This document shows positions 1 to 8,841 of a stretch of DNA of 64,000 nucleotides, in pieces. How positions within the stretch are numbered: the first letter of the stretch is position 1; each line of letters starts with the position of its first letter. Both the position numbers and the translations under genes were made by a program. Source of the DNA: a bacterium (GTDB lineage: Bacteria > Armatimonadota > Abditibacteriia > Abditibacteriales > Abditibacteriaceae); NCBI GenBank assembly GCA_004172935.1, contig SDZD01000028.1, positions 1 through 64,000 of the forward strand. Reading direction: 5' to 3'. The notes under the pieces were generated by a model. It did no database searches and had not been told where the DNA came from. It was given only the letters and a program-made list of their open reading frames with translations.

Positions 1-547
1 GTTCCAGAGTGATGTGGCCTTTGCCGCTGGCGAAAATGCCACCCTTATAGATTCCCGGTGGCATCACCTGGTCATCCTCGGCATCGGTGTCTACGAACAC
101 TTTTTGCTGCGAAATCACTTTTGTCGGCGATGGGATGTTGAATTCAGGAATGGGGTCGCTCACGACATTGCCACCGAGAGCTTCCTGTGGGCGGATGGTA
201 TTTCGGCCCAAACGCGACACGCCGCCAACGACGCTGACTTGTCCGTTTTGAGCGTTGATAGTCCCTGCAGACATCCAGATAGCGCCTTTGTTGGGCGAGT
301 TAACGGCCACGTCGCCATTGACTCGGATAGCGCCAGTGACGACTTTGAGAGTCCACACGCTGTCCTCCGAATCGAGAGCAAGCAACGAAGGAAAGGGAGT
401 GGTCGGAATGATGGGGGTTTCGACTATTCCCTGAATATTGGCGGCGGGGGCGTTCTGAGCGAAAGAGGGGCGAGTGGGAGCAAATGCGCAAATAAGGCCG
501 AGGGATGCCAACACCAAATAGCGTTTTCCTATGCGTGAAAATAACAT
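1..547 (-). CDS. Secreted repeat-like protein, C-terminus cut off by window edge
   Basis: Reading the minus strand from the ATG at 547 gives an open frame without stops to the window edge (182 codons seen). The first 30 residues are a clear signal peptide: basic start MLFSRIGKRY, hydrophobic core, and cleavage after PSFA before QNAP. The mature part is rich in G, N, V and S, with phrases such as IRVNGDVAVNSPNKGAIW and VSVVGGVSRLG. This resembles the beta-helical 'NGDVxVNS...GAI' stretches seen in exported pilus-associated (Tad-type) and adhesin-like proteins. That resemblance is from memory and no domain is certain. The gene is divergent from the GH2 gene at 709, with 161 bases between. The opposite strand is also open here, but its product has no recognisable features. 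Function unknown. Confidence 0.7.
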   Translation of the reverse strand, partial: MLFSRIGKRYLVLASLGLICAFAPTRPSFAQNAPAANIQGIVETPIIPTTPFPSLLALDSEDSVWTLKVVTGAIRVNGDVAVNSPNKGAIWMSAGTINAQNGQVSVVGGVSRLGRNTIRPQEALGGNVVSDPIPEFNIPSPTKVISQQKVFVDTDAEDDQVMPPGIYKGGIFASGKGHITLE

Positions 548-708
548 GGAATTATCAAAAATTATGGCATCTTAGTCTATAGAGCAGCATTTCGCATTAC
601 TTACAGAGAATTCTAAGTGAGATAAGTCGTTTTTAAATTATCCCTATATACACAGGCACCTTACCCAGCTGAGAAAAGAGTCAAAAAGACGATTTTCAAA
701 CCCTGAAT

Positions 709-2790
709 ATGAATTTTTTCCGATGTGTGCTTGCTGTGGGCGTGCTTGTGCAAGTAGCGATTCCGGCATTGGCACAACGCCAAACGCGCGAACTTACGAC
801 GGGCTGGAAGTTTTTGAGGCAAGACGCCGAAGTGGGCGCTGACACCAGCACATGGACTAACGTGCAAGTACCGCACACGTGGAACAACATCGACGGCCAA
901 AATGGGCAAGCCGCGACCGCAGAAACTCCGGCGGGTTATTATCGTGGGCCAGCGTGGTACGAACGAAAACTCGAAGTGCCCGCTTCATGGAAAAGCAAGC
1001 GCGTGTTTTTGCGCTTCGAGGGCACTTCGTTGGTTTCGGACGTGTACCTCAATGGACAGCAAATAGGGCAACATCGCGGCGCGTTTGGCGCCTTCTGCTT
1101 CGAGCTGACCTCGAAACTGAAATTCGATGGCACAGATGAACTACGCGTGAAAGTCAATAACGCGCGTGTGGACGATGTGGCGCCGCTTTCCGGCGACTTC
1201 ACCGTATTCGGCGGCATCTATCGCCCGGTTTCACTGTTCGCCACCGATTCGGTGTGCGTGTCGCCGCTTAACTACGCCTCGCCCGGTTTATATCTAACCG
1301 CGCGTTCCATCACGGCCAAAGACGCGACCGTCGAAGCGAAAACCATTCTCTCCAATGGGCTGAGTACGCCTTCGCCTGTACTGGTCGAAACACAAATCAA
1401 GGATAGGGGCGGCAAAGTAGTAGAAAAAGCCTCGCAGCGAGTGACATTGCCCGATTCAGCGACGCAAACGCTGGTTCAGAATCTTCAGGTGAAAAACCCG
1501 CACCTGTGGAACGGGCGCAAAGACCCGTATTTATATTCGGCGACGGTGCGAGTATGGCGAGGCAAAACCCTGCTCGATGAAGTGACGCAACCGCTGGGCA
1601 TTCGTACCGTCGCCCTCACCAACGAGCGGGGATTTTTGCTGAACGGTGCGCCCTACTCGCTGCACGGCGTCAATCGCCATCAGGAAAAGCAAGACAAAGG
1701 CTGGGCGCTGAGCAACACAGACCACGACGAGGATTACAAACTCATCGCCGATGTCGGCGCCACGGTCATTCGACTGGCGCACTATCCACAGAGCGAATAT
1801 TTCCAGAACCTGTGCGACAAGGGCGGCATGATTCTGTGGGAGGAAATCCCGCAGGTCAACGAAACGCGACTGACGCCAGAGTTCGCCTCCAACGCCGAGA
1901 CGCAGTTGCGCGAGATGATTTTGCAGCATGGCAACCATCCCAGCGTCGCTTTCTGGGGCTTATCGAACGAACTGAACAGCAAGTGGGCAAACGAGGCTAC
2001 GCCAGAACTAGAACGCCAGAAGGCGCTCGCTCACGAAATGGACGCGACTCGCCCCGTAGTCACTGCCACCGAAAGATCTTCGGAAAAAAGTACATCGCTG
2101 AAAGTGCCCGACTGGATCGGCTATAACGCCTACCCCGGCTGGTATGGAGGCAACGTGAACGATATGACGAACATTATCGAACGCGTTTCCAAGCTCTCTG
2201 GCAAGCGCATCGCCATGAGCGAATACGGCGCGGGGGCGAACTATCGGCAGCACATGGAAGGCGCTGTCGGCGATTTGAAGATTCAGGCGGGCGGCCCGTT
2301 TCACCCCGAAGAGTACCAAACGTTCGTCCACCAACGCGACTGGGAACAGATGATGGACAATCCCAATTTGTGGGGCACCTTCATCTGGGCGATGTTCGAT
2401 TTCGCCGTCGATTGGCGCAACGAAGGCACCACTCCGGGCCTTAACGACAAGGGGCTTGTTTCGCACGACCGCAAGGTGAAAAAGGACTCGTACTTTTTCT
2501 ACAAGGCGAACTGGAATCCCGAACCGATGACCTACATCGCCGCACGGCGCATGACGCCGCGTAAGCTCCCCACCACTCAGGTCAAGGTGTTCTCCAACTG
2601 CGAAAACGTCGAACTCATGGTCAACGGCATCTCGCTCGGAACCGCCAAACCCGACAAGGTGCATGTCTTCCGCTGGGAGAACGTGAAATTAGCAGCGGGC
2701 AAGAACCGCATCCAAGCCACCGGCCACACAAACACCAAAGTTATAAAAGACGAGTGCGAGTGGGTTCTGGACGAAAACGCGACGCCCTAA
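709..2790 (+). CDS. Secreted glycoside hydrolase family 2 (beta-galactosidase-type)
   Basis: A 693-residue enzyme with a signal peptide (MNFFRCVLAVGVLVQVAIPALA, cut before QRQTR), so it acts in the periplasm or outside. The order is that of GH2: an N-terminal sugar-binding jelly roll (about 30-190, with WYERKLEVP and DVYLNGQQIGQHRGAFGAF), an Ig-like domain (about 195-310), then a TIM barrel (about 315-590). The general acid/base sits in the GLSNE motif (E421) and the nucleophile is E505 in IAMSEYGAG. A short beta domain closes the protein (NCENVELMVNGISLG). It should cleave a beta-linked sugar from the non-reducing end; galactoside is the likeliest substrate, but glucuronide or mannoside cannot be excluded. 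There is no Shine-Dalgarno sequence before the ATG. It stands alone, not in an obvious operon. Confidence 0.92.
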   Translation: MNFFRCVLAVGVLVQVAIPALAQRQTRELTTGWKFLRQDAEVGADTSTWTNVQVPHTWNNIDGQNGQAATAETPAGYYRGPAWYERKLEVPASWKSKRVFLRFEGTSLVSDVYLNGQQIGQHRGAFGAFCFELTSKLKFDGTDELRVKVNNARVDDVAPLSGDFTVFGGIYRPVSLFATDSVCVSPLNYASPGLYLTARSITAKDATVEAKTILSNGLSTPSPVLVETQIKDRGGKVVEKASQRVTLPDSATQTLVQNLQVKNPHLWNGRKDPYLYSATVRVWRGKTLLDEVTQPLGIRTVALTNERGFLLNGAPYSLHGVNRHQEKQDKGWALSNTDHDEDYKLIADVGATVIRLAHYPQSEYFQNLCDKGGMILWEEIPQVNETRLTPEFASNAETQLREMILQHGNHPSVAFWGLSNELNSKWANEATPELERQKALAHEMDATRPVVTATERSSEKSTSLKVPDWIGYNAYPGWYGGNVNDMTNIIERVSKLSGKRIAMSEYGAGANYRQHMEGAVGDLKIQAGGPFHPEEYQTFVHQRDWEQMMDNPNLWGTFIWAMFDFAVDWRNEGTTPGLNDKGLVSHDRKVKKDSYFFYKANWNPEPMTYIAARRMTPRKLPTTQVKVFSNCENVELMVNGISLGTAKPDKVHVFRWENVKLAAGKNRIQATGHTNTKVIKDECEWVLDENATP

Positions 2791-2924
2791 TATCGGCAGA
2801 CTCTCCCCTGCCGCATTGTTTGTTGAAGTGGGGGAGCAAGAGTTACATAGGAGTGAAAACTGTATGCACCGATTTCTCCACGAATTTTCGGTAGTGGTTT
2901 TGCGACTCGTGGCCCCGATTAGCC

Positions 2925-3401
2925 ATGAGTAACGAAACCACATCAGCTTTTCTCAGTGCATTTGTTGAATTATTCGATGAAGCCTACAGCGGCCCGTCCG
3001 ACTCGAAATACACCTTTTTCACGGACAATGCCCCTAACTCAGCCATCCTCGGCACGCTTGACACCCTCAGCGCTGAACAGGCGTCGCGGTTGCAGTCGAG
3101 CGAGCAAAGCATCGCTTCGCACGCCGAGCATTTGCGGTGGAGTCTGGAATTAGCGCAAGCCTATTTTCGCGGCGAACAGCCGAAAGCCGATTGGGAAGAG
3201 AGCTGGCGCGTGACAAGCGTCACCGATGAGGAGTGGAAAGCCTTGCGCGACAATTTGCGCAGAGAGTACAAGGAAGTGCGCGATGCCATTGGGGCCGTCA
3301 CCGATTGGTCGAATCCGTTTTTCTTGAAGGGCACTCTGGCACTTCTGCCCCACGCTGCCTACCATCTGGGCGCGATTCGGCAAATGGTGAAGTCGATTTA
3401 A
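2925..3401 (+). CDS. DinB-like four-helix protein
   Basis: A 158-residue protein, mostly helical, with the DinB/YfiT-type layout of four helices and possible metal-binding histidines in the usual places: H in SIASHAEHLRW and the HxxxH of LLPHAAYHLGAIRQM near the C-terminus. Members of this superfamily bind a divalent metal, and some are thiol-dependent S-transferases for bacillithiol or mycothiol; the exact reaction here cannot be read from sequence. It lies 10 bases upstream of the acetyltransferase gene on the same strand, so the two are probably co-transcribed. ATG start without a clear ribosome-binding site. Confidence 0.75.
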   Translation: MSNETTSAFLSAFVELFDEAYSGPSDSKYTFFTDNAPNSAILGTLDTLSAEQASRLQSSEQSIASHAEHLRWSLELAQAYFRGEQPKADWEESWRVTSVTDEEWKALRDNLRREYKEVRDAIGAVTDWSNPFFLKGTLALLPHAAYHLGAIRQMVKSI

Positions 3402-3410
3402 AACGCGAAT

Positions 3411-4052
3411 ATGAATGGCCCCAATCCCAATAACCCGCACCCGATGGAAGGTTTTCCGCAGGTGTGCTTCATCAAAAACACGGTGCAAAACCCTAACATC
3501 ATCGTTGGCGATTACACCTACTACGACGATCCCGATGATTCGGAGAACTTCGAGCGTAATGTGCTCTATCACTTCCCATTCATCGGCGATAAGCTCATCA
3601 TCGGCAAGTTTTGCGCTCTGGCGCGTGGCGTCAAATTCATCATGAACGGCGCCAATCACAAGCTATCGGGCATCTCGACCTACCCGTTCCAAATCTTCGG
3701 TAACGGCTGGGAGAAAGTGATGCCCGACCTCAGCGATTTGCCCTATAAAGGCGACACGGTGATAGGCAACGATGTGTGGATTGGCTTCGATGCCCTCATT
3801 ATGCCGGGTGTGAAAATTGGCGACGGCGCCATCGTGTCGTCGCGCTCAGTAGTGGTGAGCGACGTGCCCGCCTACACAATCGTCGGCGGCAATCCGGCCA
3901 AACCCATCCGCCAACGCTTCGAGCCGGGAGTCATCGAAACGCTGCAATCCATCGCGTGGTGGGATTGGCGGATTGAGAAAATCACCCGCCACCTGCCCAT
4001 CATCGTCTCCGGCGACATTGAGGCTCTGCGGGCCTGTGGCGATGAAGCCTAG
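3411..4052 (+). CDS. Vat/CatB-type xenobiotic acetyltransferase (hexapeptide fold)
   Basis: A 213-residue left-handed beta-helix acetyltransferase. The N-terminal PNPNNPHPMEGF, the VGDYTYYDDP motif, the loop carrying the likely catalytic histidine (H83 in MNGANHKLSG) and the late hexapeptide run (VIGNDVWIGFDALIMPGVKIGDGAIVSSRSVV) match the Vat streptogramin A acetyltransferase / xenobiotic acyltransferase family. Such enzymes move acetyl from acetyl-CoA to a hydroxyl of a small molecule in the cytoplasm. Many environmental members have unknown natural substrates, so a resistance role is possible but unproved. Its stop codon overlaps by 4 bases with the end of the convergent SDR gene. It probably shares a transcript with the DinB-like gene. 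Confidence 0.88.
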   Translation: MNGPNPNNPHPMEGFPQVCFIKNTVQNPNIIVGDYTYYDDPDDSENFERNVLYHFPFIGDKLIIGKFCALARGVKFIMNGANHKLSGISTYPFQIFGNGWEKVMPDLSDLPYKGDTVIGNDVWIGFDALIMPGVKIGDGAIVSSRSVVVSDVPAYTIVGGNPAKPIRQRFEPGVIETLQSIAWWDWRIEKITRHLPIIVSGDIEALRACGDEA

Positions 4053-4825
4053 ACGGTAGGAATGGTGCCGCCATCTATGACGTATTCGGCGCCGTTGATG
4101 TAGGAAGCGCGTGGAGAGGCTAAGAAGGCCACTAAATCGGCGACTTCTTCGGGCCGACCGGGGCGCCCCATCGGGATGCCGCCGAGCGAATCCATTAGCT
4201 CCTGTCGCGCGGATTGAATATCGCTGTTTGTGCTGGCAGCGAGTCGCTCAATCATGCGCTCCGCCGCTTTGGTTTCGATGAAGCCGGGTGATACCACATT
4301 AACGCGCACGCCTTTGCTGGCGACCTCGTTGGAAAGCCCCTTGCTGTAGTTGACGAGAGCGGCTTTGGCTGCGGCATAAGCCAAAGTCGATTCGTACAGT
4401 GGAAGCGTGCGCTGGATGGAGGCGATGTGGATGATAACGCCACTTCCCTGCTCCAACATGTGCGGCAGAAAGGCCCTATCCAAGCGGACAGCTGCGAACA
4501 GGTTGTCGTTGAATGCCTTCTGCCACTCGTTATTATCGAGAGCCGCAAACCCTCCCGCAGACGCAGACGAACCGCCAACGTTGTTGACCACAATATCAAT
4601 ACCGCCGAACTTCGCCAAGGTTTCCTGTGCGACTTTAGTTGTTCCCTCCACCGTTGAAATATCGGCGGGGATGAAGAGTTGGGGGTCGGTGAGGTCTTCG
4701 GGAGTGGAGCGAGCAGTGGCGATAACAGTGGCCCCCTCCGTTCGTAGCTGCTGGACAATGGCGGCGCCGATTCCTTTGGTGCCTCCGGTCACTAAAACTC
4801 GCTTGCCTTCTAATGTCGTATTCAT
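4049..4825 (-). CDS. SDR family oxidoreductase
   Basis: A 258-residue classical short-chain dehydrogenase/reductase. The dinucleotide-binding motif TGGTKGIG is at 13-20, the structural NNVGG at 81-85, the catalytic Ser at 136 (IASIQ) and the YxxxK pair at Y150/K154; the C-terminus holds the usual YINGAEYVIDGG. It is a cytoplasmic NAD(P)(H)-dependent enzyme of unknown substrate. The residue after the second beta strand (ARS) suggests NADP(H) preference, which is an inference. The gene is divergent from the HxlR regulator at 4931, with a palindromic site between them, an arrangement typical of an oxidoreductase controlled by its neighbouring HxlR protein. Confidence 0.9.
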   Translation of the reverse strand: MNTTLEGKRVLVTGGTKGIGAAIVQQLRTEGATVIATARSTPEDLTDPQLFIPADISTVEGTTKVAQETLAKFGGIDIVVNNVGGSSASAGGFAALDNNEWQKAFNDNLFAAVRLDRAFLPHMLEQGSGVIIHIASIQRTLPLYESTLAYAAAKAALVNYSKGLSNEVASKGVRVNVVSPGFIETKAAERMIERLAASTNSDIQSARQELMDSLGGIPMGRPGRPEEVADLVAFLASPRASYINGAEYVIDGGTIPTV

Positions 4826-4861
4826 ACCCTGCTAATTTCCGCGTTTGGAGCGCAGCTCTCA

Positions 4862-4902
4862 ATACGGAAAATGAAGCCGAGAGGGGATAAATTTATCCGT
4901 AT
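4862..4902. promoter_or_regulatory. Candidate operator between SDR and hxlR genes
   Basis: The divergent 105-base gap holds a perfect 14-base palindrome GGATAAATTTATCC at 4885-4898. A wider inverted pair, ATACGGA at 4862-4868 and TCCGTAT at 4896-4902, overlaps it. Symmetric AT-rich sites in such gaps are typical binding sites for HxlR/MarR-type winged-helix dimers, so this is the best guess for where the product of the gene at 4931 binds. Confidence 0.45.
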
Positions 4903-4930
4903 GGCGGCGTGTAAATCGGACACTTAACTC

Positions 4931-5308
4931 ATGGCGACTGCGTATAAGAAGAAAATTCCCCTCGACCTCAACTGCGGCCTCGATTTGGTCAAGGAGGTTC
5001 TGTATGGCAAGTGGAAAATCCACATCCTGTACTTCATCTCGCAAGGCATCAAGCGCCCCGGCGAGTTGCAGCGCAAAATTCCAAGCGCGACTCGGCGCGT
5101 GCTGAACGTGCAGTTGAACCAACTGGAAGCACACGGCCTCGTCTTCAAAACCATCTACGCCGAATTGCCGCCCAAAGTCGAGTACGAACTGACCGAACTC
5201 GGCCATAGCGTGGTGCCTATCATCAGCGCTCTGGGCAACTGGGGCGACGCGAATCAGGAGTTCCTACGCCGAGTCGTCAGCGAAAACGCCGACATTGAAT
5301 CGCTTTAG
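4931..5308 (+). CDS. HxlR-family transcriptional regulator
   Basis: A 125-residue winged-helix protein. It has the family's N-terminal CGLDLVKEVLYGKWKIHILYFI block, the recognition helix region RPGELQRKIPSATRRVLNVQLNQLEAHGLV, the wing KTIYAELPPKVEYELTELG and a C-terminal dimerisation helix. The cysteine at residue 15 sits where several HxlR proteins sense thiol-reactive or carbonyl compounds, so a redox or aldehyde signal is plausible. It is divergent from an SDR oxidoreductase and most likely controls it and itself through the palindrome upstream. Its last 4 bases overlap the end of the convergent glucosidase gene. Confidence 0.9.
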   Translation: MATAYKKKIPLDLNCGLDLVKEVLYGKWKIHILYFISQGIKRPGELQRKIPSATRRVLNVQLNQLEAHGLVFKTIYAELPPKVEYELTELGHSVVPIISALGNWGDANQEFLRRVVSENADIESL

Positions 5309-7965
5309 CTTTCCTTCTCTTCGCCGCTTTGTTGGATGAGTTTGGCGACGAGGGCTGTCCAGCCGGTTTGGTGGGCGGCGCCCAAGCCTTTGCCGGTTTC
5401 GCCGTGAAAATACTCGAAGAATTGCAGGTTGTCGCGGAAGTTGGGGTCGGTCTGGAGTTTTTGCGAGTCGCCCCACACCGCGCGCTGTCCGTTGTGGTCG
5501 CGGGTGAAGAGGTGGATGAGGCGGCGCGATAGCAGCGTGGCGACATCCCACAGCGTCAGCATTTTGTCGGGGTCATTGGGCGAGGGCACCTGAAAGCCTT
5601 CACCGTAGAAGAAATCAAACTTTTGCAGCGCCTCAATTACCAGATAATTGACCGGAAACCAAACCGGGCCGCGCCAATTCGAGTTGCCGCCGAACAGGTA
5701 GGTCAGGCTTTCTCCCGGTTCGTAGTCGAGGGTGCGGTTTTGCCCGCCAAGTTCGATAGAGACGGGGTTATCCTGATGAAATTTCGATACCGAGCGCAGA
5801 CCGTGCGCGCTCAGAAATTCGTTCGGGTCGAGCATCTTGTCCAGAATGCGTCGCAGTCGGCCCTCATCGACGACCGAAAACAGGCGGCGCGCCCCTTGGC
5901 CCTTCTGGCTGATAGAAGCGGCGCTTCTGGTCAGGTCGGGTCGATGCTCCAAAAACCAATCCATGCGCGCCTTGAATTCGGGCAGTTTGTTCAACACCTC
6001 ATCTTCGAGGGTTTCGACGGCGAGTAGCGGCAGCAAGCCAACCATCGAGCGGGCGCGCAAAAACTGCGGCGACTGACCGGGGATTTGTAGCACATCGTAG
6101 TAAAAGCCGTCCTGCTCATCCCACAGGTCGATTCCCGGTTCGCGCAGCACCGTAAAGCGGTCATTCATGGCGTGCGCGATATAGAAGAAGTGCTCCAAGA
6201 ACTTGGTCGCCATGTCCTCGTAGGTCGGGTCTTCGGCGGCTAACTCAAGCGCCATCGCCAGCATGTTCAGACAATACATCGCCATCCATGCCGTGCCATC
6301 GGCCTGATCGAGAATCGCGCCGCCGGGAAGTGGCGCGCTGCGGTCGAAGATGCCGATGTTATCCAGCCCCAAAAAACCGCCCTGAAAAACGTTGCGATCT
6401 TGCGCGTCTTTGCGATTGACCCACCACGTGAAATTGAGCAGCAGTTTGTGGAAGGTGCTTTCGAGGAAATCCATGTCCCCAGTGCCAGTGCGCTTTTTCT
6501 CGATGCGGTAAACGCGCAGTGCCGCCCAGGCATGAACGGGCGGGTTAACATCGCCAAAGGCCCATTCGTAGGCGGGCAACTGGCCGTTGGGGTGCATCAT
6601 CCATTCGCGCAACAGCAGGGTTAGTTGGTCTTTGGCGAACTCAGGGTCAATGATGGCGAAGGTGACGCAGTGAAAAGCCAAATCCCACGCCGCGAACCAC
6701 GGGTACTCCCATGCATCCGGCATCGACATCACCGATGACGCATTGAGGTGAGTCCAATTGTGGTCGCGCCCATACCAACGCTCTTCGGGCGGCTCGATTT
6801 GCGTGGGGTCGCCGCGCAACCACTTCAACACGTTGAAGTTGTAATATTGCTTGCCCCACAACAACCCGGCGAGTGCCTGCCGCTGAACCAACTTTTGGTC
6901 GGCATCTACTTTTTCGGAGGCCAGCGTCGCGAAAAACTCGTCGGCTTCGCTCTTACGCAGCTCATAAATCTCCTCGAATGCATCACCGAACGGCTCGCTC
7001 ATGTGGGCTTCGGCACACAGGCGCAAACGAATACACGCGCTCTGACCTGCCTCTACGTTCAGCGTGTAGTGCGCCGCCGCTTTGGTTCCAACTGAGCGCG
7101 GATTGACTGCCGATCTGTCGCCTTCCACGATAAAACGCCCTATGCCATCTTTGACGTAAGCCGCCGGATTGGGCGAGCCATACAGCTTCTGCGCGTTGGT
7201 TTCGTTGTTGCAAAATAGCGTTTCCGGCGCCCCTTCACAAAGCAAATAGTAGCTGCCGAAGCCAGCTTTCGTCGCCCTGAACGTGAGATATTGCGTATCG
7301 GCTTCGAGGGCGATGCCCGGTTTGGCGACGCCTTTCCAAGTCCATGTGTTGCGGAACCACAGCGTCGGCACCAGATGAAGAGGCGCGGCATCAGGGCCGC
7401 GATTGTGGGCGGTGATTTGAATCAGCGTGTCTTCGGGCGCGGCTTTGATGTATTCGATTTCGATGTCGAAATAACGGTCGCCCTCGAAAACGCCAGTATC
7501 GAGCAGTTCATATTCGGGGTCGGCTTTGGTGCGGGCCGCGTTGCCATCCAGTAACTGCTGATAGGGATACGCCGCTTGCGGATATTTGTATAACGCGCGA
7601 TTCATGGCATGGCTGGGCAGCGCGTCCATGAAATACAGCAGTTCCTTCACGTCCTCGCCATGCTTGCCTTCGGTGCCGCTGAGTCCAAATAGTCGCTCTT
7701 TGAGAATCGGGTCGCGCCCGTTCCACAACGCGAGGGCAAAACACAGGTTCTGATCTCCATCGCACCATCCGGCGAGGCCATCTTCATTCCAGCGATAGGC
7801 TTTGGAACGCGCGTGGTCGTGCGGCATGGCGTCCCACGCCGCTCCGCTATTCGAGTAATCTTCGCGCACCGTACCCCACGCGCGCTCGGCCAGATATGGC
7901 CCCCACTTTTTCCACTGTTCGGTGCCCTTTTTGGCGTTTCGGAGGCGTTTATGTTCGGCAAGCAT
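5305..7965 (-). CDS. GH63-like (MGH1-type) glucosidase
   Basis: A protein of about 886 residues with no signal peptide, so probably cytoplasmic. It opens with the block WGPYLAERAWGTVREDYS..GAAWDAMPHDHARSKAYRWNEDGLAG, followed by a beta-sandwich domain and then a long (alpha/alpha)6 barrel with AWDLAFHCVTFAIIDPEFAKDQL, WWVNRKDAQDRNVFQGGFLGLDNIGIFDRS and a C-terminal GNSNWRGPVWFPVNYLVIEAL. These match bacterial glucosidases placed near GH63, usually active on alpha-linked glucose oligomers or osmolytes such as glucosylglycerate; the exact substrate is open. An in-frame TTG at 7977 directly follows the stop of the upstream SDR, but the ATG at 7965 is a better start. It is probably co-transcribed with that SDR. 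Confidence 0.85.
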   Translation of the reverse strand: MLAEHKRLRNAKKGTEQWKKWGPYLAERAWGTVREDYSNSGAAWDAMPHDHARSKAYRWNEDGLAGWCDGDQNLCFALALWNGRDPILKERLFGLSGTEGKHGEDVKELLYFMDALPSHAMNRALYKYPQAAYPYQQLLDGNAARTKADPEYELLDTGVFEGDRYFDIEIEYIKAAPEDTLIQITAHNRGPDAAPLHLVPTLWFRNTWTWKGVAKPGIALEADTQYLTFRATKAGFGSYYLLCEGAPETLFCNNETNAQKLYGSPNPAAYVKDGIGRFIVEGDRSAVNPRSVGTKAAAHYTLNVEAGQSACIRLRLCAEAHMSEPFGDAFEEIYELRKSEADEFFATLASEKVDADQKLVQRQALAGLLWGKQYYNFNVLKWLRGDPTQIEPPEERWYGRDHNWTHLNASSVMSMPDAWEYPWFAAWDLAFHCVTFAIIDPEFAKDQLTLLLREWMMHPNGQLPAYEWAFGDVNPPVHAWAALRVYRIEKKRTGTGDMDFLESTFHKLLLNFTWWVNRKDAQDRNVFQGGFLGLDNIGIFDRSAPLPGGAILDQADGTAWMAMYCLNMLAMALELAAEDPTYEDMATKFLEHFFYIAHAMNDRFTVLREPGIDLWDEQDGFYYDVLQIPGQSPQFLRARSMVGLLPLLAVETLEDEVLNKLPEFKARMDWFLEHRPDLTRSAASISQKGQGARRLFSVVDEGRLRRILDKMLDPNEFLSAHGLRSVSKFHQDNPVSIELGGQNRTLDYEPGESLTYLFGGNSNWRGPVWFPVNYLVIEALQKFDFFYGEGFQVPSPNDPDKMLTLWDVATLLSRRLIHLFTRDHNGQRAVWGDSQKLQTDPNFRDNLQFFEYFHGETGKGLGAAHQTGWTALVAKLIQQSGEEKES

Positions 7966-7977
7966 GGTAGGGGGCAA

Positions 7978-8757
7978 TTAGTAGAGCGTGACCTGCTGCG
8001 TCAAACCGCCATCCACGTAGTAAGTCGAGCCGGTGACATATTCCGATTCATCACTGGCGAGGAATGCTGCGACAGCAGCCACTTCTTCGGGCTTGCCGAA
8101 GCGTCCCCACGGAATTTCGGTGATGGCGTTGGCTTTCGCTTGAGGGTCGTCCAACACGCCCTGGTTGATGGGGGTGGCAATCGCGCCGGGGGCAATATTG
8201 TTGACGTTGATTTTGTTCGGCGCCAACTCCATCGCGAGGTTGCGCATCATCATCCGCATCGCACCCTTCGAAGCACAGTAAGCGGTGTAGCCGGGGAAAG
8301 GAATGTCTTCGTGAACCGAGGAGATGTTAATAATTTTGCCGCCTCCGCCTTGAGCGATCATCTGGCGCGCGCCCAACTGCGAAAGCAAAAACGCGCCGAA
8401 CAGGTTGACGGAAATCACCTTGTTCCACTCGTCATCGCTGACATCAACGAAAGCTTTTTTGAACTCGATTCCGGCGTTATTAACCACGATGTCGATGCGC
8501 CCGAACTTCTGCACCACAGCATCGAACATGGCTTGCACGTCCTCGCGCTTGGAAACATCAGCCGCCACCGCAATACCAGTGGCGCCGTAGCTCTTCTCGA
8601 AATCGTCCACGATGGCCTGCGCGCCAGCGACGCTGTCGGGATTGGGGCGATAGTTGAGGGCGACATGGGCGCCCTCTTGAGCGAAGCGCGTGGCGATAGC
8701 GCGACCGATGCCGGAATTGGCGCCCGAAATGAGCGCGACCTTGTCTTTGAGTTTCAT
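7978..8757 (-). CDS. SDR oxidoreductase, glucose 1-dehydrogenase-like
   Basis: A 259-residue classical SDR: cofactor motif GANSGIG at 12-18, NNAG at 93-96, catalytic Ser at 146/147 (NISSVHE), Y160 and K164 in YCASK, and a C-terminal TGSTYYVDGG. The stretch NYRPNPDSVAGAQ after the second strand and the SSVHEDIPFPGYTAYCASKGAMRMMMRNLAMELAP region look like glucose 1-dehydrogenase-type SDRs, which oxidise sugars with NAD(P)+. It ends only 12 bases before the start of the glucosidase gene on the same strand. A route in which glucose released by the glucosidase is oxidised is therefore reasonable, though inferred. Confidence 0.88.
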   Translation of the reverse strand: MKLKDKVALISGANSGIGRAIATRFAQEGAHVALNYRPNPDSVAGAQAIVDDFEKSYGATGIAVAADVSKREDVQAMFDAVVQKFGRIDIVVNNAGIEFKKAFVDVSDDEWNKVISVNLFGAFLLSQLGARQMIAQGGGGKIINISSVHEDIPFPGYTAYCASKGAMRMMMRNLAMELAPNKINVNNIAPGAIATPINQGVLDDPQAKANAITEIPWGRFGKPEEVAAVAAFLASDESEYVTGSTYYVDGGLTQQVTLY

Positions 8758-8841
8758 TGGCAGGGACCACAGAGCAGGAAAAACGCCGTGTGTGCCGATG
8801 TTGGAGAAATTCCAAAAGTCGGCTTTGTAAAATGAAGAGCC

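Noticed and set aside
14..538. Plus-strand open frame of 174 codons
   Set aside because: It is a shadow of the minus-strand secreted protein. The minus frame has a clear signal peptide; the plus frame has no domain character.
2008..2664. Long minus-strand open frame inside the GH2 gene
   Set aside because: Shadow frame. The plus strand carries the catalytic motifs and the expected domain order.
2796..2832. CTCTCCCC...GGGGGAG inverted pair after the GH2 gene
   Set aside because: Large loop and no T-run, so it was not listed as a terminator.
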